NCBI GenBank assembly: GCA_002319925.1 | Contig: DCFP01000117.1 | Coordinates: 1-38,985 of the forward strand | DNA: 38,985 nucleotides | Source: Holophagaceae bacterium UBA1801 | GTDB taxonomy: Bacteria > Acidobacteriota > Holophagae > Holophagales > Holophagaceae | Reading direction: 5' to 3' | Part shown: positions 7,507 to 14,728 of the stretch, one piece after another | Layout: each line of letters opens with the position of its first letter | How positions within the stretch are numbered: position 1 is the stretch's first letter | Notes under the pieces: generated by a model | The model's input: the letters and a program-made list of their open reading frames with translations, nothing else | What the model was told of the DNA's origin: nothing | The model's database searches: none | Position numbers and translations under genes: made by a program

Positions 7507-9606
7507 TCAGCTCAATTTCACGATGCTCGAGCCATCGGGGTAGTCCTCGATGGCGGCTTCCCGCATCTTCTGCAGCACCTGCATCAGCCCCCGGATCCGA
7601 TCCACCATCTCCACGATCTTGGCGAGCTTGGGCTCATCGGGATACTTGCGCTGCAGGAGTTCGACTTGCATAGAAATGATCGCCAGGGGATTGTTGATCT
7701 CGTGCTTGAGACTTCCCGCCATCTTGCGGAAGACCTCGAAGCGTTCGGCCTCCAGGGCCTTCCGCTGGAGTTCGTCATGCCCCTTCAACACCTGCAGGCG
7801 ATGGTGGAGGGTCTCCCACCGGAATTCCTCCGGCAGCCAATCGTTGGCACCCGCCGCGAGCAGGCTGGCGGAGATCTCCTCCTTGGCTCGCACCACCAGG
7901 ATCGGTGCGGTGTAGAAAGAGGGATGGCGCCGGTAGACGTGGATGCAAGCCACGGGGTCCTTGGTGCCTTTGGCATCGACCACCAGGTACCGGAACTGTG
8001 GAAGCGGCGGCAGGGGCGGTTCCTCTTCCAGGGGGAAGATGGCCAGCTGGCCCGCTTCCGCCACGCTCTGGAACATGCCCAGCAGTTCGTATTCCTCCGT
8101 GACCAAGCCCAGCAGCGGGATGGCGGGCTGCTCGGGGGCTGTATCGACGCCGCGAGGGAAAGTGATGCTGAGGCACTGTTCCGCCCAACGCCAGACGATT
8201 CCCGTTTTCTGCAGGCCGTGCAGCGTCCAGGGATCTGGTGATGGTGAATGGACCCCGGACGGGAAGGTAAGCTGCAGCATCCAGTTGCCGCCATCCTCGA
8301 CCCACTGCCCCGGAATGGAGGAACCTTCGCAAACCTCCATGAACAGCGGCTCCACCAAGCCCATCACCGCTTGATTAGCTAGGCTTCCCGCCATCCAGAC
8401 GGTGCCTGCGGGAACGGACTCAAGATTGAGGGACGCCTTTCGGATTTTCAGGAGCGAGCTCCACGCGGGCTCCAGCAATCGCTGCAGCGCATCGAGGCTC
8501 GAGGAATAGGGGACTTCGTGGGGGACTTCGGACACCGCTTCCTGGATGCCCTCTTCCACCAGGGATTGGAGCCGGTCGACTTCATGCCTGAAAGCCTCGG
8601 TCAGCTCGCCGTGCACGTGCTCGGAGTAGCTCTGCAGCCAGCGGAGGCACGATGCCATGACCTCGAAGATCTCGCCGGTCCGGTTGGTCAGGCGTTCGTT
8701 GAGGGTCTTGAGTCTCAGGAGTTCGCCATGCAGTTCCGCCTGCCCGATGGCTCTCTGGGCCAGTTGCGTGTGGCGGTGGGCCAGGGCACCTTGCCGCACG
8801 AAGGCCTGGAACAGGGCCAGATCGAAGCGTGTGAAGGGACGTCCTTCGTCGGCCCGGTCCAGGTACAGCATGCCCTGGACGACGTCATCAACCTCGATGG
8901 GAGCGCACATCAAAGCGCCGCGATGCAGTTCCAACAAGCTGGTGCCCTGGAACCTGGGGTCGGTCATGGAAGAGTTGGAAAGCACCGCTATCCGATGTCT
9001 GGCCACGTAGTCCAGCACCGAATGGGACATCCCGATCTTTTCCTCCGCATCGCCGATGGAATGGACGCAATGCCAGCTCCCGTCCGGCCGGATCATCACC
9101 ACAAGGCCTCGATCCGCGCTGAGCAGTTTGATGGCCTGGCTGAGAATTCCCTGGAGCACGGCGCTCGCGGTACCCATGCGAAGCAGGACTTCCGTGGAGC
9201 GGTGTAGCAGCTCCAGCCCGCGAATCAGCACCAGTGCCTGGGCGGGTTCGGGCCGGACTTCGCTGAAGAGGTCCCCCACTCGCTCGATGTAGTTGACGCC
9301 ATCAAGTCCCGGAAAGGACAGGGTGTACGTCAGCTTCCAGTTCCCCAGCTGCAGTTCGTCGAGGTCCTCGAGGCTTCCGCCCGTGGCCGGCAAAGGCAGA
9401 CCATTCAGCAAGGTCCCGTTCCTGGATTCCAGATCCCGGATCCACCAGCGGTCCCCGGAGAGGCCGACCATGGCATGCTGCCGCGAAACACTCGAATCCC
9501 CCGGGCTGGACGCCTGGCAGAGCATCGGGTCGCGCCCTAGAAGACTGGTGTCTTCCAGAAAGTATCTACGCAGTTGTCCGGACTCCAGCCAAGACAGGTA
9601 CGGCAT
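7507..9606 (-). CDS. FHA-GAF signalling protein with C-terminal HisKA-like segment
   Basis: 699 residues. Order: an FHA domain (about 1-100, with LLGRDP, SVSRQHA and NGTLLNG, the phosphothreonine-reading loops); a GAF domain (about 130-285); a helical segment with MASCLRWLQSYSEHVHGELTEAFRHEVDRL (315-345 or so) that looks like a worn DHp; a degenerate ATPase-like region (about 370-480) without clear N, G1 or G2 boxes; a receiver-like domain (about 500-610) without the normal Asp and acidic pocket; and finally a real-looking HisKA motif SLKHEINNPLAIIS with His635, after which the protein ends 64 residues later. No catalytic ATPase follows this histidine. It may act as a scaffold, a phosphotransfer protein or a partner for a separate kinase. 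Start ATG at 9606 has GAGG 8 nt upstream. Confidence 0.8.
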   Translation of the reverse strand: MPYLSWLESGQLRRYFLEDTSLLGRDPMLCQASSPGDSSVSRQHAMVGLSGDRWWIRDLESRNGTLLNGLPLPATGGSLEDLDELQLGNWKLTYTLSFPGLDGVNYIERVGDLFSEVRPEPAQALVLIRGLELLHRSTEVLLRMGTASAVLQGILSQAIKLLSADRGLVVMIRPDGSWHCVHSIGDAEEKIGMSHSVLDYVARHRIAVLSNSSMTDPRFQGTSLLELHRGALMCAPIEVDDVVQGMLYLDRADEGRPFTRFDLALFQAFVRQGALAHRHTQLAQRAIGQAELHGELLRLKTLNERLTNRTGEIFEVMASCLRWLQSYSEHVHGELTEAFRHEVDRLQSLVEEGIQEAVSEVPHEVPYSSSLDALQRLLEPAWSSLLKIRKASLNLESVPAGTVWMAGSLANQAVMGLVEPLFMEVCEGSSIPGQWVEDGGNWMLQLTFPSGVHSPSPDPWTLHGLQKTGIVWRWAEQCLSITFPRGVDTAPEQPAIPLLGLVTEEYELLGMFQSVAEAGQLAIFPLEEEPPLPPLPQFRYLVVDAKGTKDPVACIHVYRRHPSFYTAPILVVRAKEEISASLLAAGANDWLPEEFRWETLHHRLQVLKGHDELQRKALEAERFEVFRKMAGSLKHEINNPLAIISMQVELLQRKYPDEPKLAKIVEMVDRIRGLMQVLQKMREAAIEDYPDGSSIVKLS

Positions 9607-9650
9607 CCGTTCAGCCTCGGTTCACTTTGTGGATCAATGGATCGGTTGCA

Positions 9651-9950
9651 TTAATGAGGTAAAGCATACCCCGTTGGCTTGTTTCTACTCGGGCGAAAAA
9701 CCAGGAGGGTCTTCCCGATGGTCCAGACATGTTCAACTCCTTCCATCTGCGCCTGGAGACCGGCCACCACCGTCTCTATTTCTTCGGACGAATTCTGGTT
9801 GAGCTTGATCTTAAGCAGTTCCAAAGCTTCCAGCATCACGTCGAGTTCCGTGGCGAGGGCGGCCGTGACGCCCCCCTTCCCGATGTGCATCACGGGCTTG
9901 AGGTGATGGGCCTGGGCTTTCAGGAACTGGCGCTGCTTGGGGGTCAGCAT
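9651..9950 (-). CDS. yhbY: YhbY/CRM-domain RNA-binding protein (ribosome assembly)
   Basis: 99 residues, a single CRM (CRS1/YhbY) domain. It matches the family's N-terminus (LTPKQRQFLKAQAHHLKPVMHIGKGGVT), with the GKGG loop taken to contact RNA, and the later ELLKIKL and VVQxIGKTLLVFRP-like segments. Members associate with pre-50S subunits. GGAG lies 6 nt before the ATG. It lies upstream of the FHA-GAF gene on the same strand with a 44-bp gap, and is divergent from pfkA. Confidence 0.93.
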   Translation of the reverse strand: MLTPKQRQFLKAQAHHLKPVMHIGKGGVTAALATELDVMLEALELLKIKLNQNSSEEIETVVAGLQAQMEGVEHVWTIGKTLLVFRPSRNKPTGYALPH

Positions 9951-10154
9951 GGGGCACTCCAGTTTGAGAACAGGGGGTCATCCCTGATTTTTCAATATAA
10001 AACTCGATGACTTGAACAAGGGACACCCAGCGAAGAGGGGTCCAGATGATCCGGAGAACACCCATTATTGCCCCAATTGCCCATGGGAAGCGGGTGGGGG
10101 ATCACGCCATAATGATTGCGATTTCCATTCTCGCTATTTGTTCCAGGAGGCTTC
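9951..10154. other. Divergent promoter region yhbY / pfkA
   Basis: About 200 bp between two divergent genes, presumably carrying both promoters. I see no clear -35/-10 pair with normal spacing, no hairpin and no ORF. Confidence 0.4.
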
Positions 10155-11267
10155 ATGTCCCAAGGCAAGATCCGCCGCATCGCCATTTGCACCGGAGGCG
10201 GCGATGCCCCGGGCCTGAACGCCGTCATCCGCGCCGTGGTCATCGCGGGCATCAATCGGGGCTGGGAATGCATCGGCATCCGCGATGGCTTCAACGGCAT
10301 CCTGTTCCCCGAGCGCTACGGCGGCAACGGCACCTTCCTGCTCACCCGGGAAATGGTGCGGGGCATCACGCACCTGGGTGGCACTATCCTGGGCACCACC
10401 AACAAGGGCAACCCCATGCACTTCCCGGTGAAGATGCCCGATGGCAGCCTGAAGGAGATCGACCGCCGGGACGAGATCGTCAACTATTTTGCCATGCACG
10501 AGATCGATGCCTTGGTCTCCATCGGCGGCGACGGTTCCCTGACCATCGCCAATGCCTTGGCCCAGAGGGGTCTCCGAGTGGTGGGAGTCCCCAAGACCAT
10601 CGATAACGATCTCGACAAGACCGTCGCCACCTTCGGATTCGACACCGCCGTGACCTTCGCCACCGAGTGCCTGGACCGTCTGCATTCAACGGCGGAAGCC
10701 CACCAGCGAATCATGGTTGTGGAACTCATGGGCCGCTACGCGGGCTGGATCGCTCTGAACTCGGGCATCTCGGGCACCGCCCATGCCATCCTCATTCCAG
10801 AAATCCCTTATGATCTGGCGAAGGTGGCCGAAACCATCCGCGAGCGCGACAACCATGCGAGGAATTACAGCATCGTCGTGGTGGCCGAGGGAGCCAAGCC
10901 CAGGGATGGTGGTACCGTCGTGGCCGTCAAGGCCGAGGATGGCCATGCGGAGCGTCTCGGTGGCATCGGTGATCACATCGCCAGACAGCTCCAGGAGCTC
11001 ACGGGAAAGGACGCTCGCAGCGTGGTGCTGGGACACTTGTTGCGTGGCGGTTCCCCCACGACCACGGACCGCCTCATCTCCCTGCGTTTCGGGGCTGCCG
11101 CGGTGCGAGCGCTGGACGAGGGCGCATCGAACATCATGGTGGCTCTGGATCCGCCCACAGTGCAGTACGTGCCGCTGGAAGAAGTGGCCGGGCGCATGAA
11201 GCTGGTGCCGCTGGATTGCGACACCATCCTCACCGCAAGAGATCTCGGCATCAGCTTTGGGGATTGA
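10155..11267 (+). CDS. pfkA: 6-phosphofructokinase
   Basis: Phosphorylates fructose-6-phosphate to fructose-1,6-bisphosphate; cytoplasmic glycolysis. I chose the ATG at 10155 because AGGAGG sits 4 nt before it; 370 residues result. Motifs: GGGDAPGLNAVIR at the N-terminus (nucleotide loop); GGDGSL with Gly127; PKTIDNDLD with Lys147 and the catalytic Asp; MGRYAGWIAL; and LRGGSPTTTDR near the C-terminus. In this family Gly at the first site goes with ATP use and Asp with pyrophosphate, while Lys at the second site is normal for PPi enzymes. This protein has Gly plus Lys, the pattern of plant/trypanosome-like group ATP enzymes, so ATP is the likelier donor. Single gene. Confidence 0.93.
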   Translation: MSQGKIRRIAICTGGGDAPGLNAVIRAVVIAGINRGWECIGIRDGFNGILFPERYGGNGTFLLTREMVRGITHLGGTILGTTNKGNPMHFPVKMPDGSLKEIDRRDEIVNYFAMHEIDALVSIGGDGSLTIANALAQRGLRVVGVPKTIDNDLDKTVATFGFDTAVTFATECLDRLHSTAEAHQRIMVVELMGRYAGWIALNSGISGTAHAILIPEIPYDLAKVAETIRERDNHARNYSIVVVAEGAKPRDGGTVVAVKAEDGHAERLGGIGDHIARQLQELTGKDARSVVLGHLLRGGSPTTTDRLISLRFGAAAVRALDEGASNIMVALDPPTVQYVPLEEVAGRMKLVPLDCDTILTARDLGISFGD

Positions 11268-11270
11268 ACC

Positions 11271-12281
11271 CTACTTCAGCAGGAAGCCCTTCCCGATTTC
11301 ATCTCCTTCTTCCAGCCAGTATTCCGCCCTGCCCATGTAGTGGGCTTGGCCCCCCACGCGGACCACTACCGCGGACTTGTCGCCGCACATCGTGGTCCGC
11401 TGCACCTGGCCCGTGAACCGCGCGCCCGTGATGCTACCGATTGCACAGGTTTCACCGATGCTCACAAGGCCGCGCTGGAATCGCGCGGCCATCCGGGCCG
11501 TCACACCAGACCCTGTCGGACTGCGATCCACCTCCGCGTCGGCGAAGACACAGATGTTTGCGGAAGGACCGTCCCCTGGGCGTTCGCGGCCATCGGTGAG
11601 AATGCTGCCGTACAGGAAACCCAGATCCTTTTCCACGGGATGCTCGATGGCAAGCTCTCGATTCACCGCGGACGAAAGGGCCGTGGCGGCGTCCACCAGA
11701 TCCCGCACGCGGTTCTTGCGCACATCCAGACCGAATTGGGCTGCGTCCGCCAAGGCATAGAACGCCCCGCCGTAGCTCACATCGGTGACCACCGGCCCGT
11801 ACCCCGGAACCTCCACGCGCAGCTGCTCCGCCAAAAGGAAGGCCGGAACGCTATCGAAGCTCACGCGCCCGCTTTTACCGCCCACGACCTCCACGTAGAC
11901 CTTCACAAGGCCGCAGGGACATTCGAGACCTACCTCGGTGATGGGTTCCACCTTCGGCACGAGCCCCTGATCCACCGCGTAGCGGCCGAGGGCGATGGTG
12001 GCGTGGCCGCACATGGTGCTGTATCCCTCGTTGTGCATGAACAGCACGGCCAAATCAGCGCCGGGAATGCTTGGTTCCACCAGGAGCGCGCCGTACATGT
12101 CGTAGTGGCCCCTTGGCTCGAACATTAGCAGCTTCCGCAGATGATCCAGGTTCTCTTTCACGTATCGACGCTTGGCCAGAATGGTCTCGCCGGGAATGCG
12201 CGGATAACCCTCCTGGATGACGCGCACCGGCTCTCCGCCCGTGTGCATATCCAATACGCGAATCAAGGGACTGGATTCCAT
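11271..12281 (-). CDS. Proline racemase family; probable trans-3-hydroxy-L-proline dehydratase
   Basis: 336 residues. DMHTGGEPVRV opens the domain as in all proline racemase-like enzymes. The first catalytic cysteine is in TMCGHAT (Cys91). The second catalytic position, Cys in racemases and 4-hydroxyproline epimerases (DRSPCGxG), is Thr256 here (DRSPTGSGVT). The Cys/Thr pair is the known mark of trans-3-hydroxyproline dehydratases, which give pyrroline-2-carboxylate. The start is uncertain: ATG at 12281 has AGGGAG close upstream and fits the family N-terminus; ATG at 12299 has none. It follows the Ald-like gene on the same strand with about 20 bp between, so the pair is an operon. Confidence 0.85.
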   Translation of the reverse strand: MESSPLIRVLDMHTGGEPVRVIQEGYPRIPGETILAKRRYVKENLDHLRKLLMFEPRGHYDMYGALLVEPSIPGADLAVLFMHNEGYSTMCGHATIALGRYAVDQGLVPKVEPITEVGLECPCGLVKVYVEVVGGKSGRVSFDSVPAFLLAEQLRVEVPGYGPVVTDVSYGGAFYALADAAQFGLDVRKNRVRDLVDAATALSSAVNRELAIEHPVEKDLGFLYGSILTDGRERPGDGPSANICVFADAEVDRSPTGSGVTARMAARFQRGLVSIGETCAIGSITGARFTGQVQRTTMCGDKSAVVVRVGGQAHYMGRAEYWLEEGDEIGKGFLLK

Positions 12282-12300
12282 GGTCTCCCTTTCTGGCATG

Positions 12301-13440
12301 TCATCGCGTGATGGGACGCGATTGGTACGAAACAAAAGGCTGGCCGCAATCTTCGGCCAGCGCGCGATTCACGACGTGGCCATCGTGCACGAGCAGGCCA
12401 GCCATCAGTCCCGGCAGCCCGTCGAGTGCGGCACCGAGTCCTTGATCCGCGATCTGCTGGATGTAGGGTCCCGTGGCGGCCGTGAGGGCCTGGGTGGCGG
12501 CGCGAGGCACCTGCGCTGGTATGTTGGGCACACAGTAATGCAGCACCCCTTCCTCCACATAGAGCGGATCGGAAAGCTTGGTCTGCCGCGAGGTTTCAGC
12601 AATGCCGCCCATGTCGATGCCGATATCGATGAACACCGAACCCGGTCTCATCGACCTCAACATCGCACGGGAAATCAACTTGGGTGCCACTCGTCCCGGA
12701 ATGGCCACAGCCCCGATCACGACATCCGACGGGACCACCTTCAGGGCCAGTGTCATCTCCGTGGAAAGCCCCGTCTCCAAACGCCCCGTCGAAATTCCCT
12801 GAAGAGCCGCGGCCAGGGCGTGAAGACGTTGCTCATCGGCACCCAGCACCGTCACCTGACAGCCTAGTTTAAGGAATGATTCAGCGGAGGCCCGGCCAGC
12901 CACGCCATCACCCACAATGAGAACGCGAGCGGTAGGCACTCCTTCCATGGCCATCAATAGCACACCGCTTCCGGAGAGCGGCCCCTCGCGGCGTTGCAGC
13001 GCCCAAGCGGCGATCTGCGCTGACATCAAGCCAGCGATGGTGCTCATGGGTGCGAGCAGCGGACGGCCGCCATCCGGCAAGGTCACGCCTTCGTAGGCCA
13101 GGCAGGTGACACCTCGCTCAAGCACGGTGTTCAGCAGAGCTGGATCACGTGCCAACTGCTGATAGCCAGCCACGACGGTTCCCCGCTGCAACCGGGGGTA
13201 TTCCTCCTTCTGGAGTTCCTTCACTTTCACGACCATGGCGCAACCGTAAACGTCCTCGGCCGAGGCAACGATCTCCGCGCCACCTAGAGCGTATTCGGGG
13301 TCCCCGAAACCGATGCGCGCGCCTGCGCCGGATTCGACCAACACCGAGTGGCCAGCCTCGACCAGACTCTTCACCATGGCCGGTGTGGCGCCCACCCGGG
13401 CTTCGCCATCCTTGATCTCCTTGGGAATGCCGATGCGCAC
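12301..13440 (-). CDS. Alanine dehydrogenase-like enzyme with Gln at the catalytic His position
   Basis: 379 residues, collinear with bacterial alanine dehydrogenase: RIGIPKEIKDGEARVGATP at the N-terminus, VVKVKE with the substrate Lys near 75, APMSTIAG, a Rossmann loop VLIVGDGVAGRASAE, and IDIGIDMGG carrying the conserved Asp. The odd point is the segment normally read as F-L-H-L-A, which holds the catalytic His96; here it is Y-Q-Q-L-A, Gln at exactly that place. I take the GTG at 13440 as start: GGAGG is 5 nt upstream and the result begins like other family members; the ATG at 13443 would leave only 2 nt. The substrate is therefore open. Its partner gene suggests reduction of pyrroline-2-carboxylate to proline, which is inference. 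Confidence 0.85.
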   Translation of the reverse strand: MRIGIPKEIKDGEARVGATPAMVKSLVEAGHSVLVESGAGARIGFGDPEYALGGAEIVASAEDVYGCAMVVKVKELQKEEYPRLQRGTVVAGYQQLARDPALLNTVLERGVTCLAYEGVTLPDGGRPLLAPMSTIAGLMSAQIAAWALQRREGPLSGSGVLLMAMEGVPTARVLIVGDGVAGRASAESFLKLGCQVTVLGADEQRLHALAAALQGISTGRLETGLSTEMTLALKVVPSDVVIGAVAIPGRVAPKLISRAMLRSMRPGSVFIDIGIDMGGIAETSRQTKLSDPLYVEEGVLHYCVPNIPAQVPRAATQALTAATGPYIQQIADQGLGAALDGLPGLMAGLLVHDGHVVNRALAEDCGQPFVSYQSRPITR

Positions 13441-13623
13441 CATAGCCTCCGATCGTATTCCTCGGGCACTGACAGCGAACCCGGGCTTGCATGAGCCTCA
13501 GTCAGCTTACCCAGACTCGGCCATCCCGGGTCTTGTCCGGTACCTCGCTGATCCGGAAACAAATCCTGAACCCACTTCTCGGAAAGCAATCCCAAGCTTC
13601 ATGATGTCTCTATCATATGACAT

Positions 13624-13633
13624 TGATATACTA
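13624..13633 (+). promoter_or_regulatory. Candidate GntR operator, TGATATACTA
   Basis: Lies 30 bp before the GntR start codon and includes a good -10 hexamer TATACT (13627-13632). It also forms part of an inverted repeat TATCA-N8-TGATA (from about 13611). The same word occurs as TGATATACCA at 18508, in front of the SDR/PLP-enzyme pair. Its position suggests autoregulation of the GntR gene and control of the divergent ald-like operon. Confidence 0.5.
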
Positions 13634-13663
13634 GATGGCTATCGAGGTGAACGGATCCTTCCG

Positions 13664-14350
13664 ATGACGAAAACCAAAGTGAGTCCTAAAAAGAACGCAT
13701 CCATCAATGCAGAAACCGAAAGTCTCGCAGATCAGGCCTATCGCATTCTCGAGGAGATGATCGTCACCCTAGTGCTGCCCCCGAGCGCCTCGCTTTCCGA
13801 ATCCATCCTGAGCGCGAAGACCGGCATCGGCAGGACCCCCATTCGCGAAGCCCTCAAGCGTCTGGAGCATCAGGGGTTGGTCACCAGCATTCCCCGGAAG
13901 GGTCTCATCGTCCGGGACATGAAGGTAGAGGATCAGTTCGCTTTGCTGGAAGTGTTGCGTCCGCTAGACCGCCTCATCGCCGCCAAGGCCGCCAGGAGGG
14001 TCAACACGCCCCAGTGTGAATCCTTGAAGCTCTGCGCCGAATCCATGGTGCAGGCCGCCACGGCTGGCGATCTGCACCGTTTCCTGCACTTCGACCAGGA
14101 GTGCGATCGCATCATCTACGAGGCAGCGCGGAACACTTTCGCCATCGACATTGTCACATCGCTGTACTCCCACTCGCGGCGATTCTGGTGTTCCTTCCAG
14201 CGGCAGGGTGACCTGGTGCGCCTGGCCAGTTTCCATGCAGATGTGATGAAGGCCGTGGCCGATGGCAGCGAGAAGAAGGCCGCGACCGCCTCGGACGCGC
14301 TCATCGACTACCTCGAATCCTTCAGCAAGGCCGCCGTCGGCCTCGATTGA
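13664..14350 (+). CDS. GntR family transcriptional regulator, FCD/FadR subfamily
   Basis: 228 residues from ATG 13664; the ribosome site (GAGGTGAA, about 12 nt upstream) is weak, and an upstream ATG would place the operator-like site inside the gene. An N-terminal winged helix (about 20-85) contains the GntR signature SESILSAKTGIGRTPIREALKRLEHQGLV. The C-terminal all-helical FCD ligand domain (about 95-220) shows LLEVLRPLDRLIAAKAA, the FDQECDRIIYEAARN metal/ligand helix and a terminal FHADVMKAVADGSEKKA helix with His. FCD regulators usually sense an organic or amino acid and repress nearby catabolic genes. It is divergent from the ald-like/hydroxyproline pair and is followed 11 bp later by the tRNA-binding-domain gene. 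Confidence 0.9.
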   Translation: MTKTKVSPKKNASINAETESLADQAYRILEEMIVTLVLPPSASLSESILSAKTGIGRTPIREALKRLEHQGLVTSIPRKGLIVRDMKVEDQFALLEVLRPLDRLIAAKAARRVNTPQCESLKLCAESMVQAATAGDLHRFLHFDQECDRIIYEAARNTFAIDIVTSLYSHSRRFWCSFQRQGDLVRLASFHADVMKAVADGSEKKAATASDALIDYLESFSKAAVGLD

Positions 14351-14361
14351 ACGGAGAGCCC

Positions 14362-14697
14362 ATGAATGAAGTCACTTTTGACGACTGGAAGAAGCTGCAG
14401 CTGAAGGTAGGACAGATCCGCGAAGTGGAGCGGGTCCCGAAGACCAAAAAGCTCTACAAACTCCAGGTGGATCTGGGTGGCGAGCGCCTCTACCAGATCG
14501 TGACGAGCCTCGTGCCTTATTACACCGAAGAGGAGTTGCAGGACCGGAAGATCATTGTGCTCACGAATCTCCAGCCCACGACCTTTGCGGGTCACCTCTC
14601 CGAAGCCATGCTGCTGTGCGCCGAGAAAGAGGATGGCAGCGAATGCGTGCTCCTCACGGTCCACAAGGACATGGCGCCGGGCACGCCGGTCACTTGA
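14362..14697 (+). CDS. tRNA-binding domain protein (MetRS-beta/Trbp111-like)
   Basis: 111 residues, a single OB-fold tRNA-binding domain. It matches the C-terminal dimerisation domain of bacterial methionyl-tRNA synthetase: VTFDDWKKLQLKVGQI at the start, KLYKLQVDLGGERLYQIV, LQDRKIIVLTNLQPTTFAGHLSEAMLL and PGTPV at the end. Free-standing copies (Trbp111, CsaA-like) bind tRNA or act as chaperones. I start at ATG 14362 because GGAGAGCC precedes it and the preceding in-frame ATG (14347) lies within the stop region of the GntR gene. Why it follows the regulator is unclear; read-through transcription from the GntR promoter is likely. Confidence 0.87.
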   Translation: MNEVTFDDWKKLQLKVGQIREVERVPKTKKLYKLQVDLGGERLYQIVTSLVPYYTEEELQDRKIIVLTNLQPTTFAGHLSEAMLLCAEKEDGSECVLLTVHKDMAPGTPVT

Positions 14698-14705
14698 AGA
14701 ATTAA

Positions 14706-14723
14706 GGCCGGGTTGTCCCGGCC
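14706..14723. terminator. Intrinsic terminator between convergent genes
   Basis: Stem GGCCGGG / CCCGGCC with a TTGT loop. CTCTTTC follows on the plus side; AATTCTT follows on the minus side. It lies 8 bp after the tRNA-binding-domain gene and 5 bp beyond the gcvPB stop, so it can serve both. Confidence 0.75.
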
Positions 14724-14728
14724 CTCTT

